A stretch of 64,000 bases of DNA from Cloeon dipterum (GCF_949628265.1 NC_088789.1:23739883-23803882), one strand, 5' to 3'. Positions 48,901 through 60,867 are shown, numbered from the stretch's first letter. A program made the numbers and translations. The notes: a model not told the origin generated them from the letters alone.

Positions 48901-51900
48901 CGAAAAACGGAACATGGTCAACGTACTTTATAGTGTTATACGTCAAAATGAGAAAAAGACGCAAACGTGTTGCACGTAAAAGGCTTCAATTTGCTTGTTG
49001 GTATTATTTATCAGCATTGCACAGGAAACATTCAATATAGAAATAGAATAATTCTTGCCAATGTATATTACATAAGGAATATTTTATATCATTAGTAAGT
49101 GTTTTCTTAAATTAGTGATAAAACCTCTAATTAAAATTTTACCAAAACTAAAACCTAAATTTGACCACAATACACGATTATTTTAAATTTGAGGTTGGAA
49201 CTTCCGGTGATTATGTTTAATGGCAACCAACGAATGGAAATTATTCAGTAAAATTAACTATGTCACTGGAATGAGGAAATTTAAAATATGTTTTAAGGCG
49301 TGATGGCTCAGATTTCTAATCTCACTGGGTTAAATGACCGTGGCGAGAGAAAAAGAATAAAAATGAAAGATTTAACAAAATTGGTGAGTTTTTCAATACC
49401 AAAAAGTGGATACTTCTTTTAAAGAGGATTGATGTTGCAAACCCCTGGAAAATCCTGGTTGTCAATGTATAAAATAACCCCTAAGAATAATTTAAAGCCA
49501 AATTAGCACTGTAGGTTCTTTTAGAAAAGTGGCTGCTGAGTTAGCATGCTTTTCAAATGGTGAGCACTGTCTCTTTACTTGTAATCTAATTTTATTTCAA
49601 AACACAGTTTACCCAAAAAGTTGCATAAACTGCTGGATAGATCGAGACGAGAGGAATCAAAATTTGCCAAGAAAATATCGTCAAGGGCTATAAATTGTGA
49701 AGAAATATGGAAAAATAAACAGCTCAATATACTCCACGGAAGCTGAATTTAATTTCACTAAAAAAACATAGATTTTAGTTGCATTTATTTAATTTTTAAA
49801 ATTTTTGAGTTTCTAAAAAAAAAACGTAGACATTCCTCACGCCGATTTGCTAAATTTTGTTTATATTTGGACCGCTGATTAATTGTTACAATCATAATTC
49901 AAGTTTTTAGTATTAAAATTAAAATACAATGCGCCTGCCAATCCTATTAATAATCAGATGAAATTCCCCAAAAGTAAATTGCTAACAGAAACCCACCATT
50001 TCTATTCCGGCGACCAGTCTGTGCTGATGATCTTGGTGCAAGTGTCCAGCCCAGCGCACGACTCCGTAGTGGGGAACCTCGTTGACCGTAACTTCCACCA
50101 TGGACCCCACTCCGACATCACCGTATCCGTTGAAGCGATCTTCGTACGGCTCGGGCAAATCAGGGCTCGGTCCTTTGAAGAAAAGCGATAAATTGCAAGC
50201 ATGAAAATGCGATCTGTTTAATTTCCGGGAGCAAAAGGCGGAAGAGAGAGAGGTGGGAATAGGAACCTTCATCGCTGTACGGATACATGTAGGGCAGGTA
50301 CTGGGGCTGCCGGTGGCCCCAGTACTGATTCGAGTAATCACTGTTTGAGTAATCATTCGTGAGGAAAATGGGTATGTTGTCCATGGCGACGGCGGGCGGA
50401 GACAGCACCAGAGGCGAGAGATGGTGGTCGCCGCCGTGTTTGAATTTATTTTTAACCCGAAGAGCGAGCGAGTGAGTGAGCAAGCTGGATAAAAATAAAC
50501 GCTAGTAGGCCTACCTGCCACTGGCTTGCCGGTGCCACATGTCTCATCGTCTCCCAGTCTTGTCTTGTACACTTCATCGGCCAGCAGAACGATCAGATCC
50601 TCCGTCCGCTGCAACACAGGATGCAGATTAGCTGCTGGACTCGCTCGCGTGGCAGTGAGTTGGCCAACGTATTTTCGGACACGGGATTAAATATGAATCC
50701 TATAATCTCATCCCAGCCTTGAAGGACACGCGCGTAATTGACTGTGTAAACAAAGAGGCGCATGGGAAACTAACTCAATTAGGCTTCTTTGTTGCGCGCT
50801 CACTTATTATCTTCTTTAGGGAATTCCCACACGGGTGCGAGCATTTTGCCTGACTAAATGTTATGTCATACTGCGTGTTCGCAGTTTTTCTTTTTGCCAG
50901 CGGCAAATATTGCTCAATTTTAACTTAAGTTTCTTTTTTATTTAAAGGGGAGTAAAATAAAAGACCCATTTTTTCTAAAATAAATTCGGCATTGATTTAC
51001 GCATCTCAGGGTTAGTATTTTTTCTGTAAATATTATTGTTAGTAAAATCACACAGATTTCTACAAAATCGATGACAAATTAATTGCACCATCGTCGAAAT
51101 TATTTTCTTTGGAATCAGTGTTGCTTAAAATCTAAAAGCGATGAAATGCTTATTAAAAAATAAATTTTGTCCCAGCTCCACTAATTTATTTCAATGTTCA
51201 AACTTGATTTGTTTTTTTAGAATAAAAGCTGGACTCCAGAAATCACACAACAGGGCTGCAGAAACCCCATTAGAAAATTGTGCAATGAAAAAGCTATTTT
51301 TAATTCACATTTTTACCACTCTGTTGCATTTTATTAATGAATTGAATCTAAGGCGATATATTTTCTTAAAATATATTTCAATTTCCTGGCCGTAAAATCT
51401 TGGAAAACATCTCATTCTATCTAGATATTTTATTTTTCCTATTCAAAATCTTAAAAATTATGTAGCCACCTTAGGCATTCCAAAATTCCCTTGCGCATAA
51501 AATTGGAATTAATTTATAAACGTAGTTTTAATGTTTTTACTTTCTAAAATCCCGCTGACACAACAGCAAAACACTTATTTCATGTGCAATGAAGCCAATC
51601 ACTGTCATTTGAGCCCTATTTTTCCCTTCTACCTGGTGAAATTCATAAGAGAGACACAATACAAATCAGTTGCAAAAACCCTTTCAGCAACAAAAAATCC
51701 GCAACCAAGGAACAAATTTAAAGAATGGTTTCTCTCCGTGTTTTTGGTACATCTTTGAACGAAACCTTCTTTTTCGGTTTCACAGTGGTTTCCACAGGCA
51801 GCAGGTACGTTTTGTAATAATGGTCGACAGAATAGGACACGATACTCACAGGGGCTGCCTTCGGCACTGGATGGTGCACTTTGTGCTCTGGAGAGTTGGC

Positions 51901-53341
51901 CGCGACAAAGTCGACGGCTTTAATCAGCCCAAGCAAGGGAATGAACGAAGCGTGCTTCTTGCGAGTCAAGAACAGCTGCTGCCTGTTGTACAGACCCGTT
52001 CCCGTTCCGACAGGGTTATCCTGGGAAATGAGGGTTAAGTTTGACTCCTTAGTTAAATTATTAATTCTTACGAATTCCACGCCAGCCATGGTGTGCGACG
52101 AGGCGCCAGGCAGCACTCCAAGCCAGCGGACGGTCCCAAATTCCGGCCCATTGTCGCTTAGCCAGACGACCCTGTCGCCTAGCTTTAGTGGCGAGTAATC
52201 TGGTTCATCATCAAAATTCACTTCGCGTTCTGGCAAGGAGCTGGAGTGTGTCAGGTTGTTTTTTATGCTGGAGGAGGAGTTTGGCGTAATCGGTGGCAGC
52301 GGGTCCAACGTCGGCGAGAATGGGCAATTATTGTAGTCGTAAGAGGGAGAACCTGGGAAGCGAAATTTACTTTTTAACAATGTGAAGCTAAAATGTTATG
52401 AAAATCAGTGGGAATTATTGGAGTCATAAACACAAGCTGGATACAAATTTTCATTGATCGTTTAGGTGATTGTTGGGTTTTCCTTTATTGTCCATGCTTT
52501 TTAAACCAAACAACAGATGAAATTAGGGACTAAAATCTGGGCAGCAACACGGTATTCAGTTCCAAAATGTTATTTTGATTTCCCAGAAATTTATTTGTTT
52601 AATTAAAATAGAGCGGGATATTATTGTTGATTTAATCTAAAAATTAAAATTCCTAAAAAGGCCAGATTTTTATCTTGGCATTACATTTTGTTCCTATTTC
52701 ATTGTTAGTAATCGCCAATAATTTAATTTCATTCAACAATGTTTTAGAAATTATAAAATGGCAATTTTAGTGCACCGTCAAGGTCCTTTTAGAAAAAAAC
52801 TCAATTTTAAAGTTCACCTGTCGGCTCATCGTTTTTCTTCAAATGCAGGACCACGGATGTTGTGTTGGGACTAAGTTTGCTTTTCCGGCTCATTTCGTTT
52901 AAACTCTCTAAAAGCAGAAAATATTTAAAAATCAAAACGATTTCCCTTCATTACTTTCAATTTTAGAAAATTCCCAAACCTGATCTTTTATACGGCATTA
53001 GTCTGTTAGCACTGACAAAATTTCCGCTTCCCGGCTTGCATGTGAAGTATCTTTTGCCGAAAATCGTTCCGTTGCACACACCCTGCGAGGAAGGAACCTG
53101 AAACGCATTTAAGAAAATTTGTCAGTCACACCATTTTGACAGAATTTTTTTAAACCAAACCAGAATTTCTATGCCGTAGAAATTGCCCTGTCCGAGCCGT
53201 GGCACAGGTCCGCAGTATTTGACCAAGGCAGGCTCAGGGTCCTCGTCTGAATGCCGCGGTTTCAGGTAGACCAGGCTCCCCTCCCTGAATTGAAAGGAGG
53301 CGCCAGACTCATCATCTGAAAACGACATTGTCTCCCTCAAC
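45984..53341 (-). CDS. CYLD: Ubiquitin carboxyl-terminal hydrolase CYLD
   Basis: A cytoplasmic deubiquitinase that trims Lys63 and linear chains and restrains NF-kB/JNK signalling. Coding exons, leftwards: 53328-53161, 53097-52980, 52907-52818, 52352-52072, 52020-51751, 50608-50515, 50172-49997, 48897-48720, 48665-48506, 48448-48252, 48039-47852, 47796-47572, 46938-46683 and 46165-45984, giving 860 residues (the exon itself starts at 53341). Three CAP-Gly domains come first (for example RLGQGNFYGIEI/VCNGTIFGKRYF, then MAGVEFDNPVGTGTG, then GGTDGTFNGRRYFKC). The USP domain has Cys498 in HHNSCYLDATLFG, a B-box-like zinc insertion (CIICGKLAYFECREC), His775 in CIETSHYVAFIK and Asp794 in LFFDSMADR. 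All three catalytic residues are present. The first coding exon opens at a 3' splice site, so there is a 5'-UTR exon, probably near 53870-54150. The 51-nt intron 52021-52071 is in frame without stops. Confidence 0.93.
49425..49695 (-). repeat. Dispersed repeat, copy C, in a CYLD intron
   Basis: Read on the minus strand this matches 4840-5130: ATATTTTCTTGGCAAATTTT, TGTGTTTTGAAATAAAATTA, AAAGAGACAGTGCTCACC, GAAAAGCATGCTAACTCAG, then TTTTATACATTGACAACCAG, GATTTTCC and GGGGTTTGCAACATC. It is the closest partner of copy A. Confidence 0.6.
50267..50384 (-). CDS. CYLD: Alternative first coding exon of CYLD (short isoform)
   Basis: An ATG at 50384 in a strong context (GTCGCCATGG) opens 39 codons beginning MDNIPIFLTNDYSN and ending MYPYSDE, then a donor AAG|GTTCCT. 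It ends in phase 1, exactly what CYLD exon 50172-49997 requires. No AG acceptor in a compatible phase exists upstream of it, and the preceding CYLD exon (50608-50515) already joins 50172 in frame. It is therefore best read as a first exon used from an internal promoter. The product would lack the first two CAP-Gly domains but keep the third and the USP domain. Confidence 0.6.
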
Positions 53342-54706
53342 CTGTGAACAATGACGAAAAGCAGTGCGCGCCCGTGAGAAATCTAGCAAGGACATTCAAT
53401 TTCGCGGAAAGAACGACGCAAAAGCATAATAAATCATACGCGCATAGTTTAAAAATTTTATTATCGGAAGACGAGCACGGTTTCGTAATTGCAGCGTGGT
53501 GTGCAGTGTAATGAATGAGTCATTTTGTATGTTTTTGACAAGCATTTAGTGTTAACAGCGCACTAATCAATCTTTATCAGTAATTTAACACTTTCTGTAT
53601 TTTTATTTTTCCTTTCGTGTTTCGGCACGTCATGATGAGCTGTCATGCTTTTGTGGTTTTTAACCGTTTGAGTTATGCCTGAGTTAATGCGAGTTATTTT
53701 TCAATTTCGAAATTTGTTTCAATCCATGGCAATGGCTAAATCAGACCTCGTATTGAAGAGTGCGATTTTTAACAAAATATAATTCATGTGTGTATCTTCT
53801 AGAAATTGGGAAGATGAAAAACAGCCGCGTATACAAAATTAATGCAATTCTCGTGATTTATGGTGCTATTTAAATCCAGACCTCACCATTTGCGGTTGAA
53901 GTTTGAAGGTTTAACGCTGCATTGTTGCGCTTTGAAAGCCTGCTAGCTTTCTTTGTCGTGACACTTGCAGTGCTAACTTGTGTTTTGTGCTTGATATTCA
54001 ATCGAGACCTGACACCTGTCCACCTGAGGCATGAGTGTAAACAAAAGATCCAGATGCCAGCTGAACCGGAATGCAACTCGAATGATTTTGTGACGTTCGG
54101 GAATGTGCATGGAGTGTGTTGATCTACCAAGAGCCGGTTGTACGCAACTCATGAATTTAGTCCAAGCTACCTGACAAATTAAATTTTACTTTAATTTTTT
54201 TAGCTTTTAAAATCAAATTTATTAGTTTAGTGTGCAAAAGTATCGTAATTATTCATTGAAACAAAGTAAAGTTTTAAGCTCCTTTCCATTCTACACATCT
54301 AAAAAGCACGTAGAGACATAGCAACGCCCACTCTGGCTCATTCCAAGCATCAGTAGCGCCATCCTTAAATTTTGTAAACAAACAAACAAGGACAAGGAGA
54401 GAGTGGTCGCATTTTGCAATTCGCTGAACGCCGGAGCCCGATTTCACTGATTTTATTTTATTAAGCTCGCATTGGCATAAATCTGAAGGTATTTAGAGTA
54501 CTTTATTTTCCCACATGACGCACAATTTGATCGCAAACGAGATATATACATATGTAGATAAGAATTTAAGAATAATCACAGTTTCAAGGCACGTAAAAAG
54601 CTGGTCCAAGAGCCTGAGCTATTTTGACTATTTTTATCTAGATCTGTGCTTGAGCTATGACAGGAATGAATCTTTATTTAACCATTAAATTAAAATTTGC
54701 TTCCAG
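53342..54706. promoter_or_regulatory. Divergent promoter region of CYLD and USP39
   Basis: On the CYLD side, the balanced block at about 53880-54150 fits a 5'-UTR exon, because the first coding exon is preceded by a perfect acceptor (TTGTTCACAG). On the USP39 side, TTTGCTTCCAG ends immediately before the ATG at 54707, so its 5' UTR is also spliced; the likely start is around 54330-54480. The frame open at 53922-54122 has no ATG. The remainder is AT-rich. Confidence 0.45.
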
Positions 54707-57058
54707 ATGTCGTCAGAAAACAATGGAACCGAGCCATCTCTTGAGAAGAAGAGGAAAATTGAATCTGTTGAAGACGGGGATGATTATGCTGCCTATCAAG
54801 ACCCAAGAGGTATGTATAAATAAATATCTTTATAATCATCAACCTGCTCCATTATCCCATAAATTTAAAATTTTAGCAACTAGAAAGGCGGGTGCAGGAA
54901 ACAGATTATGCCCTTACCTGGACACAATCAACCGCCACGTTCTAGATTTCGACTTTGAGAAACTGTGCTCAGTCTCACTATCGAGAATCAACGCGTATGC
55001 TTGTCTAGTTTGTGGAAAGTATTTTCAGGGTATGTATTAAAGTCGGAATAAGTTAAATAAAATACTTATGGGGTGTTATGGTATAGGGAGAGGTCAAAAC
55101 ACGTACGCCTACACCCACAGCGTCGCCGAGAGCCATCACGTCTTCTTGAATCTGCTGACCCTGAAATTCTACTGCCTACCTGACAACTATGAAATCATAG
55201 GTAACTCTATAAATTGCTTGTGGAGTTTATGGTTATTCAACCTCTGCATATATTTTAGATTCTTCACTTGATGACATCAAATACGTGTTGAATCCGACAT
55301 TTGACTCGGAGCTGATTAAAAACTTGGACATTTCAAGCAAACTCTCCAGAGCAATTGATGGCACCATGTACCTGCCAGGAATAGTTGGTTTGAACAACAT
55401 CAAAGAAAACGATTACTGCAATGTCATCCTGCAGGTGACACAATATAAAAAATTTAAATTCCCAGAGTAATTTAAGTTTCTGCTTTTAGGCACTGAGCCA
55501 TGTTTCTCCCTTGAGAGACTACTTTCTAGAGGAAAAGAACTACTCCAGCATCAAGCGACCGCCTGGAGACAGCTCCTACTTGCTTGTGCAGAGGTTTGGC
55601 GAGCTGATGCGAAAGTTGTGGAACCCTCGCAACTTTAAAGCACACGTTTCGCCTCACGAAATGCTCCAAGCGGTGGTTTTGTGGAGTCGGAAAAAGTATC
55701 AAATCACAGAACAAGGTAAAGTCTGCATTGCTATATAATTCAGAATTTCTGGTGCCTTTTTGAGTTGTAAATTCGCCAAAATTAAAATTGATTTGTGTAG
55801 TACTTTATTTTTTCCAATCAGAAGATTCCTGTTCCTATTTGTATTTTTAAGCTAAGCGAATTTTGTCTGCTTTCGGGAATTGCAGTTAACTAACACTCCT
55901 CATTTGCATCAAAAGTTTCTGTCCTAATTCATAGACTTCATTTTTATTTATTTGCTTTGTTTAATTGCAGAAAGACACCAAATTTATCAAAATACTTTTA
56001 TTGTTTGCAATAAACCTTTTAGAGTGTGAAAATAATAAATTTTAACATTTTGTGTGTGTAGGGGATCCTGTTGAGTTCCTGTCTTGGCTTCTGAATGCTC
56101 TTCACATGGCTCTGAATGGAACGAAAAAATCGACATCATCAATCATCTACCGATCCTTCCACGGCTCAATGCGAATCTACTCGAGGAAAATTCCGCCTGT
56201 GGAGCTGGATGACCGGCAAAAAGCAGAACTGTTGCGAACCTTTGAATACCAGGAGACAGTTTCTGAGTCACCATTCCTGTACTTGACCTGCGACCTTCCA
56301 CCACCTCCACTCTTTCAAGATGAATTTAGAGAGAACATCATTCCCCAGGTGAGTTAATTGCTAGTGTTAATTGAAATATAATTTTCTATTATTTAATGAC
56401 AGGTCAATCTCTACTCTCTGCTGACCAAATTCAATGGCCAGAGTGAGAAGGAGTACAAGACGTACAAAGAGAACTTCATGAAGAAGTTTGAAATCACCAA
56501 GTTGCCCCCCTACTTGATTCTGTACATCAAGGTAAGCCACCTGACAACTCCAATAATTTAATGCTAATTAAATTATTTTCACAGAGATTCACCAAAAACA
56601 CATTCTTTGTGGAGAAGAACCCCACAATTGTGAATTTCCCTGTCAAGTAAGTCTAACTAACTAGTTTTCATTCTAATATCCTAATTTAAAATATTAGGAA
56701 TGTCGATTTTGGAGACATCCTGACGCCTGAAATGAAAGCAAAGCACAAGCATACCACGTATGATCTTGTAGCCAATATTGTTCATGATGGAGAACCAAAG
56801 AAGGGCACCTACAGAGTCCATGTGCTGCAAAAGGTGCGTTTTATAAGATTTGTAGTCTCGTTTTTCATTGTTTTCGCGCAGGGCACTGGAAAATGGTACG
56901 AGATGCAAGACTTGCACGTAACAGAGGTTCTCCCTCAAATGATCACTCTCACGGAAGCCTACATTCAGGTAATTTGTTTGTTTTCATTTGAATATTCCTA
57001 TAAAAATGCCCCTTTTCTTCAGATTTACGAGCTTCGCAAGGAAGACAGCAAAGCTTAA
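54707..57058 (+). CDS. USP39: U4/U6.U5 tri-snRNP-associated protein 2, pseudo-deubiquitinase USP39/Sad1
   Basis: A spliceosome factor required for tri-snRNP assembly and stability in the nucleus. Exons: 54707-54809, 54877-55029, 55087-55200, 55259-55434, 55490-55715, 56062-56348, 56403-56531, 56585-56646, 56698-56833, 56882-56968 and 57023-57058, giving 502 residues. A zinc-finger UBP domain comes first (RLCPYLDTINRHVLDFDFEK, YACLVCGKYFQGRGQ, HSVAESHHVFLNL). The USP fold follows. At the active-site position the sequence is GLNNIKENDYCNVILQAL, where canonical USPs have NTCxxN; the nucleophile is replaced by Asp, as expected for this inactive family. Nine of the ten introns are 48-67 nt. The start is at the second base after an acceptor, so the 5' UTR lies in an upstream exon. 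Confidence 0.95.
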
Positions 57059-57171
57059 TTTCCAGCGAATTTTGTAATTAAGGTAATAAAATTTAAGTTT
57101 ACTTTCAAATTGAAACAGTTTATTTGACTAGTAGCTAGTTTTTTGGTAAAAATCACATAAATTAGGGATTG

Positions 57172-60100
57172 TTAGTGGCTGAATGACCAAGATCCCATTT
57201 GACCAATACAGCGACCTGCAAATTTAAGATTAAACTTAGCTTTTTCTTAAATTGGAAAATTACCATCATCATCGAATGTGGCCAAAGTCAGTTTGCTTAG
57301 TTTGTTGCTGAGAGTCGATTGTAGGGGGATTTCTCTTCGCATTGGAGTCCTGAGCGGTGCGTGCAGCTCTGATAAAAATGGTGGCTCAATTAATCAAATT
57401 AATTCAGGGAAATGACATAAAGTACCGTCAGTGTCTGTGGCTGCGTCAAAAGTGGCCTTTTCTGCCTCTTCGCTTGCTTTTTGTTTCAATCGATCAACAA
57501 ATGTTGAAATTAAAGCATCCATCATGATGGCCTGGAATGCGGAACGATTTAAAAATTGCAAAAAAAAAATCTAAAATGAACTTGCTTGTTTAGAAAAGAC
57601 TTGCAGGATTTTCGACACTCTCGCTCCATTTTCCACGACCATAAATTGAATGAATAAGCAGGGCAGACAGTCCGGGCTGTCTTCTTGCGACGGCCGCGCG
57701 TACTCCCAACTCAGTTCCTCATATTTCAGTCCCAGCAACACAGTCTGAAATTGCAATGATTTAAATATTGACCTAATTTTAGTTGCAGTTTTACTCACGC
57801 ATTGAATTTCGTCAATGACGTGGATTCCTCTTTCATTCACAGCGACTAAAACCGGGATGTCTTGGTGTGTAATTAAAGAGGTCAGGCCCCGCACAGGTTG
57901 CTCAATTTGGCCGTTGAAAAAGGCACTCCTATTTAAAATGATTATTAAAAATTCAAGCCTCTTCTCAAGATTTACCCGTAATAAGGCAGTGCCCAGCAGA
58001 ATTCCAAATACTTCCTGATCAGCCTCTTGACCGGAGTTGCCGCTGGAACGCTTTTAAACGCCTCCAGCAGCCTCACCTCTGGCGACCTTTTGCTGCTCAC
58101 AGGCAGCCAGGCCCAGCCTGCACCGCGCCGAACGTGGGCTGGGAGAAAATCACCGTGTTGTTGCCTTTAAAGTGAATTTAAATTTTTGTTTCGATAGGAT
58201 TGGTTTTAGAAACAAACCGGAAAAACTCGGGGGTGTGATTGTGCGGGTCGTAAGGTCCGAGTTCAATTCTTGCTTGCAGCCCTCCTAACATTATGTAATG
58301 GGAAACTTCACACGGATACCGCCCTTCTAAAATGTTGTATTTCGCCTCTTCATAAAGTAATTCCAAAACCTTTTGCTCCCTGTAATTAATTATGGTCAAG
58401 ATTTGAAAATTTTTAGAGTTGGTTTACAATTACTTGATTCTCTCTTCGTCTAGTCTTGGAAGATAAACATTTCTTTGGAGAGCAATTCTTGGTTCATCTC
58501 TTTCCTTTCTCGACTCTGATGCGTCACTAAATCTGCTCAAAAGAAACTGCCAATTCTGTCTTGCTTCCAGAGGTTTGTGGTTTGGCTTCAGTTGAATTTC
58601 TAACATTTTCAAGATAAATTTTAATATTTTGCAAAACTAGTTTTCTTGAAAGGTCACCTAATAAGCCAGACGTCATCCAGATGGAAAAAGCGTCACCAGA
58701 GCTTCTGGGCAGGCCCAGTTGCTCCTCTTGCAGAACAGCGGTGGCCAAATCTGCAGCGGTGATATGCCTTGGCGCCTCTAATGATAAAACAACCGGGGAA
58801 AATAGAAAGACAGCCAATTGAATCGCTGAAAAATATATTTTTTAATTCACTTATCCTTCCTGGTGAATTTGAAAATACTTTTCTTTGGAGGAGGCATTGC
58901 AGCTTTTTCCGCTGCGATTTGTTGCTGTTGCTGCTGCTGCTGCTGTTGCTGTTGGCTTTGCTGCTTGGCAGCCAACTGCTCATTCAAGTTTTGCGCCTCC
59001 TGGTGAACAACCTGCTGGGGCTGCATGGCTTGTGCCTGTGGGACCACCTGGTTTGCAACCTGGCCCAGGCTCCTGGGGTCCCACTCGCGCTCTTGCCCCG
59101 CCATCGAGTTGTAGCTGGCAAGCGACTCTGCATATCGAGGCGCTAAGGTGTACATTGGACCAGTGTCCTCGTACTGAGGATCACTGTTAATATTGTAATC
59201 ACCCCTCAGGTACTCGTCCCGGGCCCTTTCTCGCAGGTACTCGCTGTACTGGTCCACCAGGTAGTCGGTGGTTGCTGTTGGGTAAGGGGAGCGGCGGCTG
59301 TAGTCGACGGGGATCACAGTTATGTACGAGCCAGGGGACTGGGCGTCCGCGTCCGAATGCCCGCACCTGCTGCTCAACGATTCGTCTCTGCCGTCCACAG
59401 CAGCCATGCGAATTCTCTGAATTGAAAATCATTTTTAACATAAAATTTAAGAGCTCTATTGAATTTATAAATTAAGATCAAATTATTTCCTATATCTTTG
59501 GAATTCAATTTTCTAAATAAGGTTAAATTCTTTACTTTAAATTCTTTTTCTCTGCAAACTTAATTTAGGCTTTATAGATGTTAAGTGAATATTTACGATG
59601 GATTCAATTGAATTAGAAGAGCCGGCGGTAGCCACTCAGGAAATTTACATTTACAATCCAAAAAGACAAATATTTTTAGGGTTTTGGAACCCATTTAAAC
59701 AGGATTTTTTCATATATTTCCAATCAAGAATAAAAATTTCAGGGAATTGAAAATTATTTTACCTGAATGCTTGTTTTCACTTCGGAAAGGAGGAAATCGT
59801 CCTGGTAGCGGTTAAATTGCGCATTTCTCAACAACCAAACGCCAAATTCCTTGTTGCAAGAATAGGAAACATGTTAATTATTAATTAATCAATTTGACAC
59901 TGAAATTAGGGCCGTGTTTGTTGAGAGCGATGCGCAATTTTTAACTGCTACCAGGACTGGAGAAAATCAAGATTTCTAAATGGTGAATGTTTAAATTATT
60001 TTGACCGTATTAAAGCATCAACAAAATTAGTTCGTTAAAAATCAGTTAGAAAAACACGATTTTATTTTAGGAAAATCATCAACTCGATCGAGATTGCAAA

Positions 60101-60456
60101 CATTTTTGATCATGTTAAACATGTCATCCGGTTTTGTGGGATCTTAATGAGACGAATTTAAATTAAACTATTTATCAATGTGTGATTTAAATCATTTATG
60201 CAGGGCACACAGAAAATATAAATAAATTAGATAAATTAGATTGTATCAAATTCCTAACTATAATATTTATCAACCTTTTACTTGATCAATGTGGTGAAAA
60301 AATAAATTAATTTCAATTTCGACAAATAAGACTCCAATTTAATAAAAGGTTAATACTCACACTTACGTGCTCATTTAAACTGCTGCTTGCCAAGCTGTGA
60401 GGCAGCTTCGACTCTCTCGAATCGGACTTCACGCGAAATTTGTCCCTTGAGTCCAT
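57172..60456 (-). CDS. FRMD8: FERM domain-containing protein 8 (FRMD8/iTAP; Bili in flies)
   Basis: A FERM adaptor that in mammals binds iRhoms and stabilises the ADAM17 sheddase complex, and in flies and mammals modulates Wnt co-receptors. Exons, leftwards: 60456-60367, 59416-58879, 58825-58658, 58599-58434, 58379-58218, 58164-57976, 57928-57799, 57744-57586, 57531-57426, 57368-57264 and 57215-57172, giving 618 residues. A long N-terminal region contains a Gln run (QQSQQQQQQQ) and a polybasic end. FERM F1 starts QLAVFLFSPVVLSLEAP, then AFSIWMTSGLLEIQLKPNHK. F2 has EQKVLELLYEEAKYNILEGR and YPCEVSHYIMLG, then the QQHGDFLPAHVRRG linker. F3 has LPYYGSAFFNGQIEQP and GIHVIDEIQCTVLLGLKYEE, ending LQVFSKQAIMMDALI. 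Intron 8 uses the perfect GC donor GCAAGT. The N-terminus differs from vertebrate FRMD8, but domain order and motifs agree well. Confidence 0.9.
59552..59645 (+). repeat. Duplicate of the PMS2 start region inside FRMD8 intron 1
   Basis: 94 bp identical to 60822-60915 except at two positions (59579 and 59585). It copies 46 bases of PMS2 leader, the ATG and the first 16 codons ([16 protein letters not shown]), then diverges abruptly. Same orientation, 1270 bp apart. Confidence 0.9.
59798..59958 (-). mobile_element. Short terminal-inverted-repeat element (MITE-like), copy 3, in FRMD8 intron 1
   Basis: About 161 bp. Its ends are CGTCCTGGTAGCGGTTAAAT and an imperfect inverse. The interior CAACAACCAAACGCCAAATT and CCTTGTTGCAAG is the reverse complement of the matching part of copy 1, so it lies in the opposite orientation. 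It is more diverged than copies 1 and 2, with a TA-rich insertion in the middle. Confidence 0.7.
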
Positions 60457-60867
60457 GCCCTAATCTTGAAAGGACAGTACAAGAGAGAACTTAAGGCTAG
60501 AAATAAATGGCACAGGCACAGAGAAGTAAACAAGGGTGGAAGCCAGAGCAGAGCGTTTATGGATTTCTGCAGCAGCAACAGCAGTGTTGGCATCTGCGCG
60601 CAACCCTTGTTTCCCCCATCGCCCTCCCGCGTCAACAAGCCCCGGCTGCGCCTGTCAGCTTTTGGAGAGCTCTGATTGGCTGCCGGAACCGCCAGGCGCC
60701 AAGCAAAACAAAAACACATGGGCAGCTTCACCGAGAGTCAAAGAGCAGGACCAGGACAAGAGATCCCTAGATCAGGACACTGTCACCACCTGTCAGCCTC
60801 TAATTCTTTATTTGAGACAGACTGCAAACTTAATTTAGGCTTTATAGACGTTAAATGAATATTTACG
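60457..60867. promoter_or_regulatory. Bidirectional promoter between FRMD8 and PMS2
   Basis: 411 bases separate the two ATGs. A CCAAT box in reverse orientation (ATTGG) lies at 60675-60679 and an E2F-like GGCGCCAA at 60695-60702. No TATA box is seen. This fits a housekeeping, replication-linked promoter. The PMS2-side leader (60822-60867) is the part duplicated at 59552-59645. Confidence 0.55.

Noticed and set aside
49982-50617. 211-residue continuous minus-strand frame across several CYLD exons
   Set aside because: It reads through the region between exons 50515 and 50172 in a frame that does not encode CYLD-like sequence; splicing 50515 to 50172 keeps the CAP-Gly reading.
53922-54122. 66-residue plus-strand frame with a hydrophobic N-terminus
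   Set aside because: It has no ATG (starts TTG), and the block is better explained as a 5'-UTR exon of CYLD on the opposite strand.
58847-58878. FRMD8 exon 2 continuing to a stop after KFTRKDK
   Set aside because: A 53-nt intron from GTATTT at 58878 to the acceptor at 58826 restores the FERM F1 frame; the alternative donor at GTGAAT would leave a 25-nt intron.
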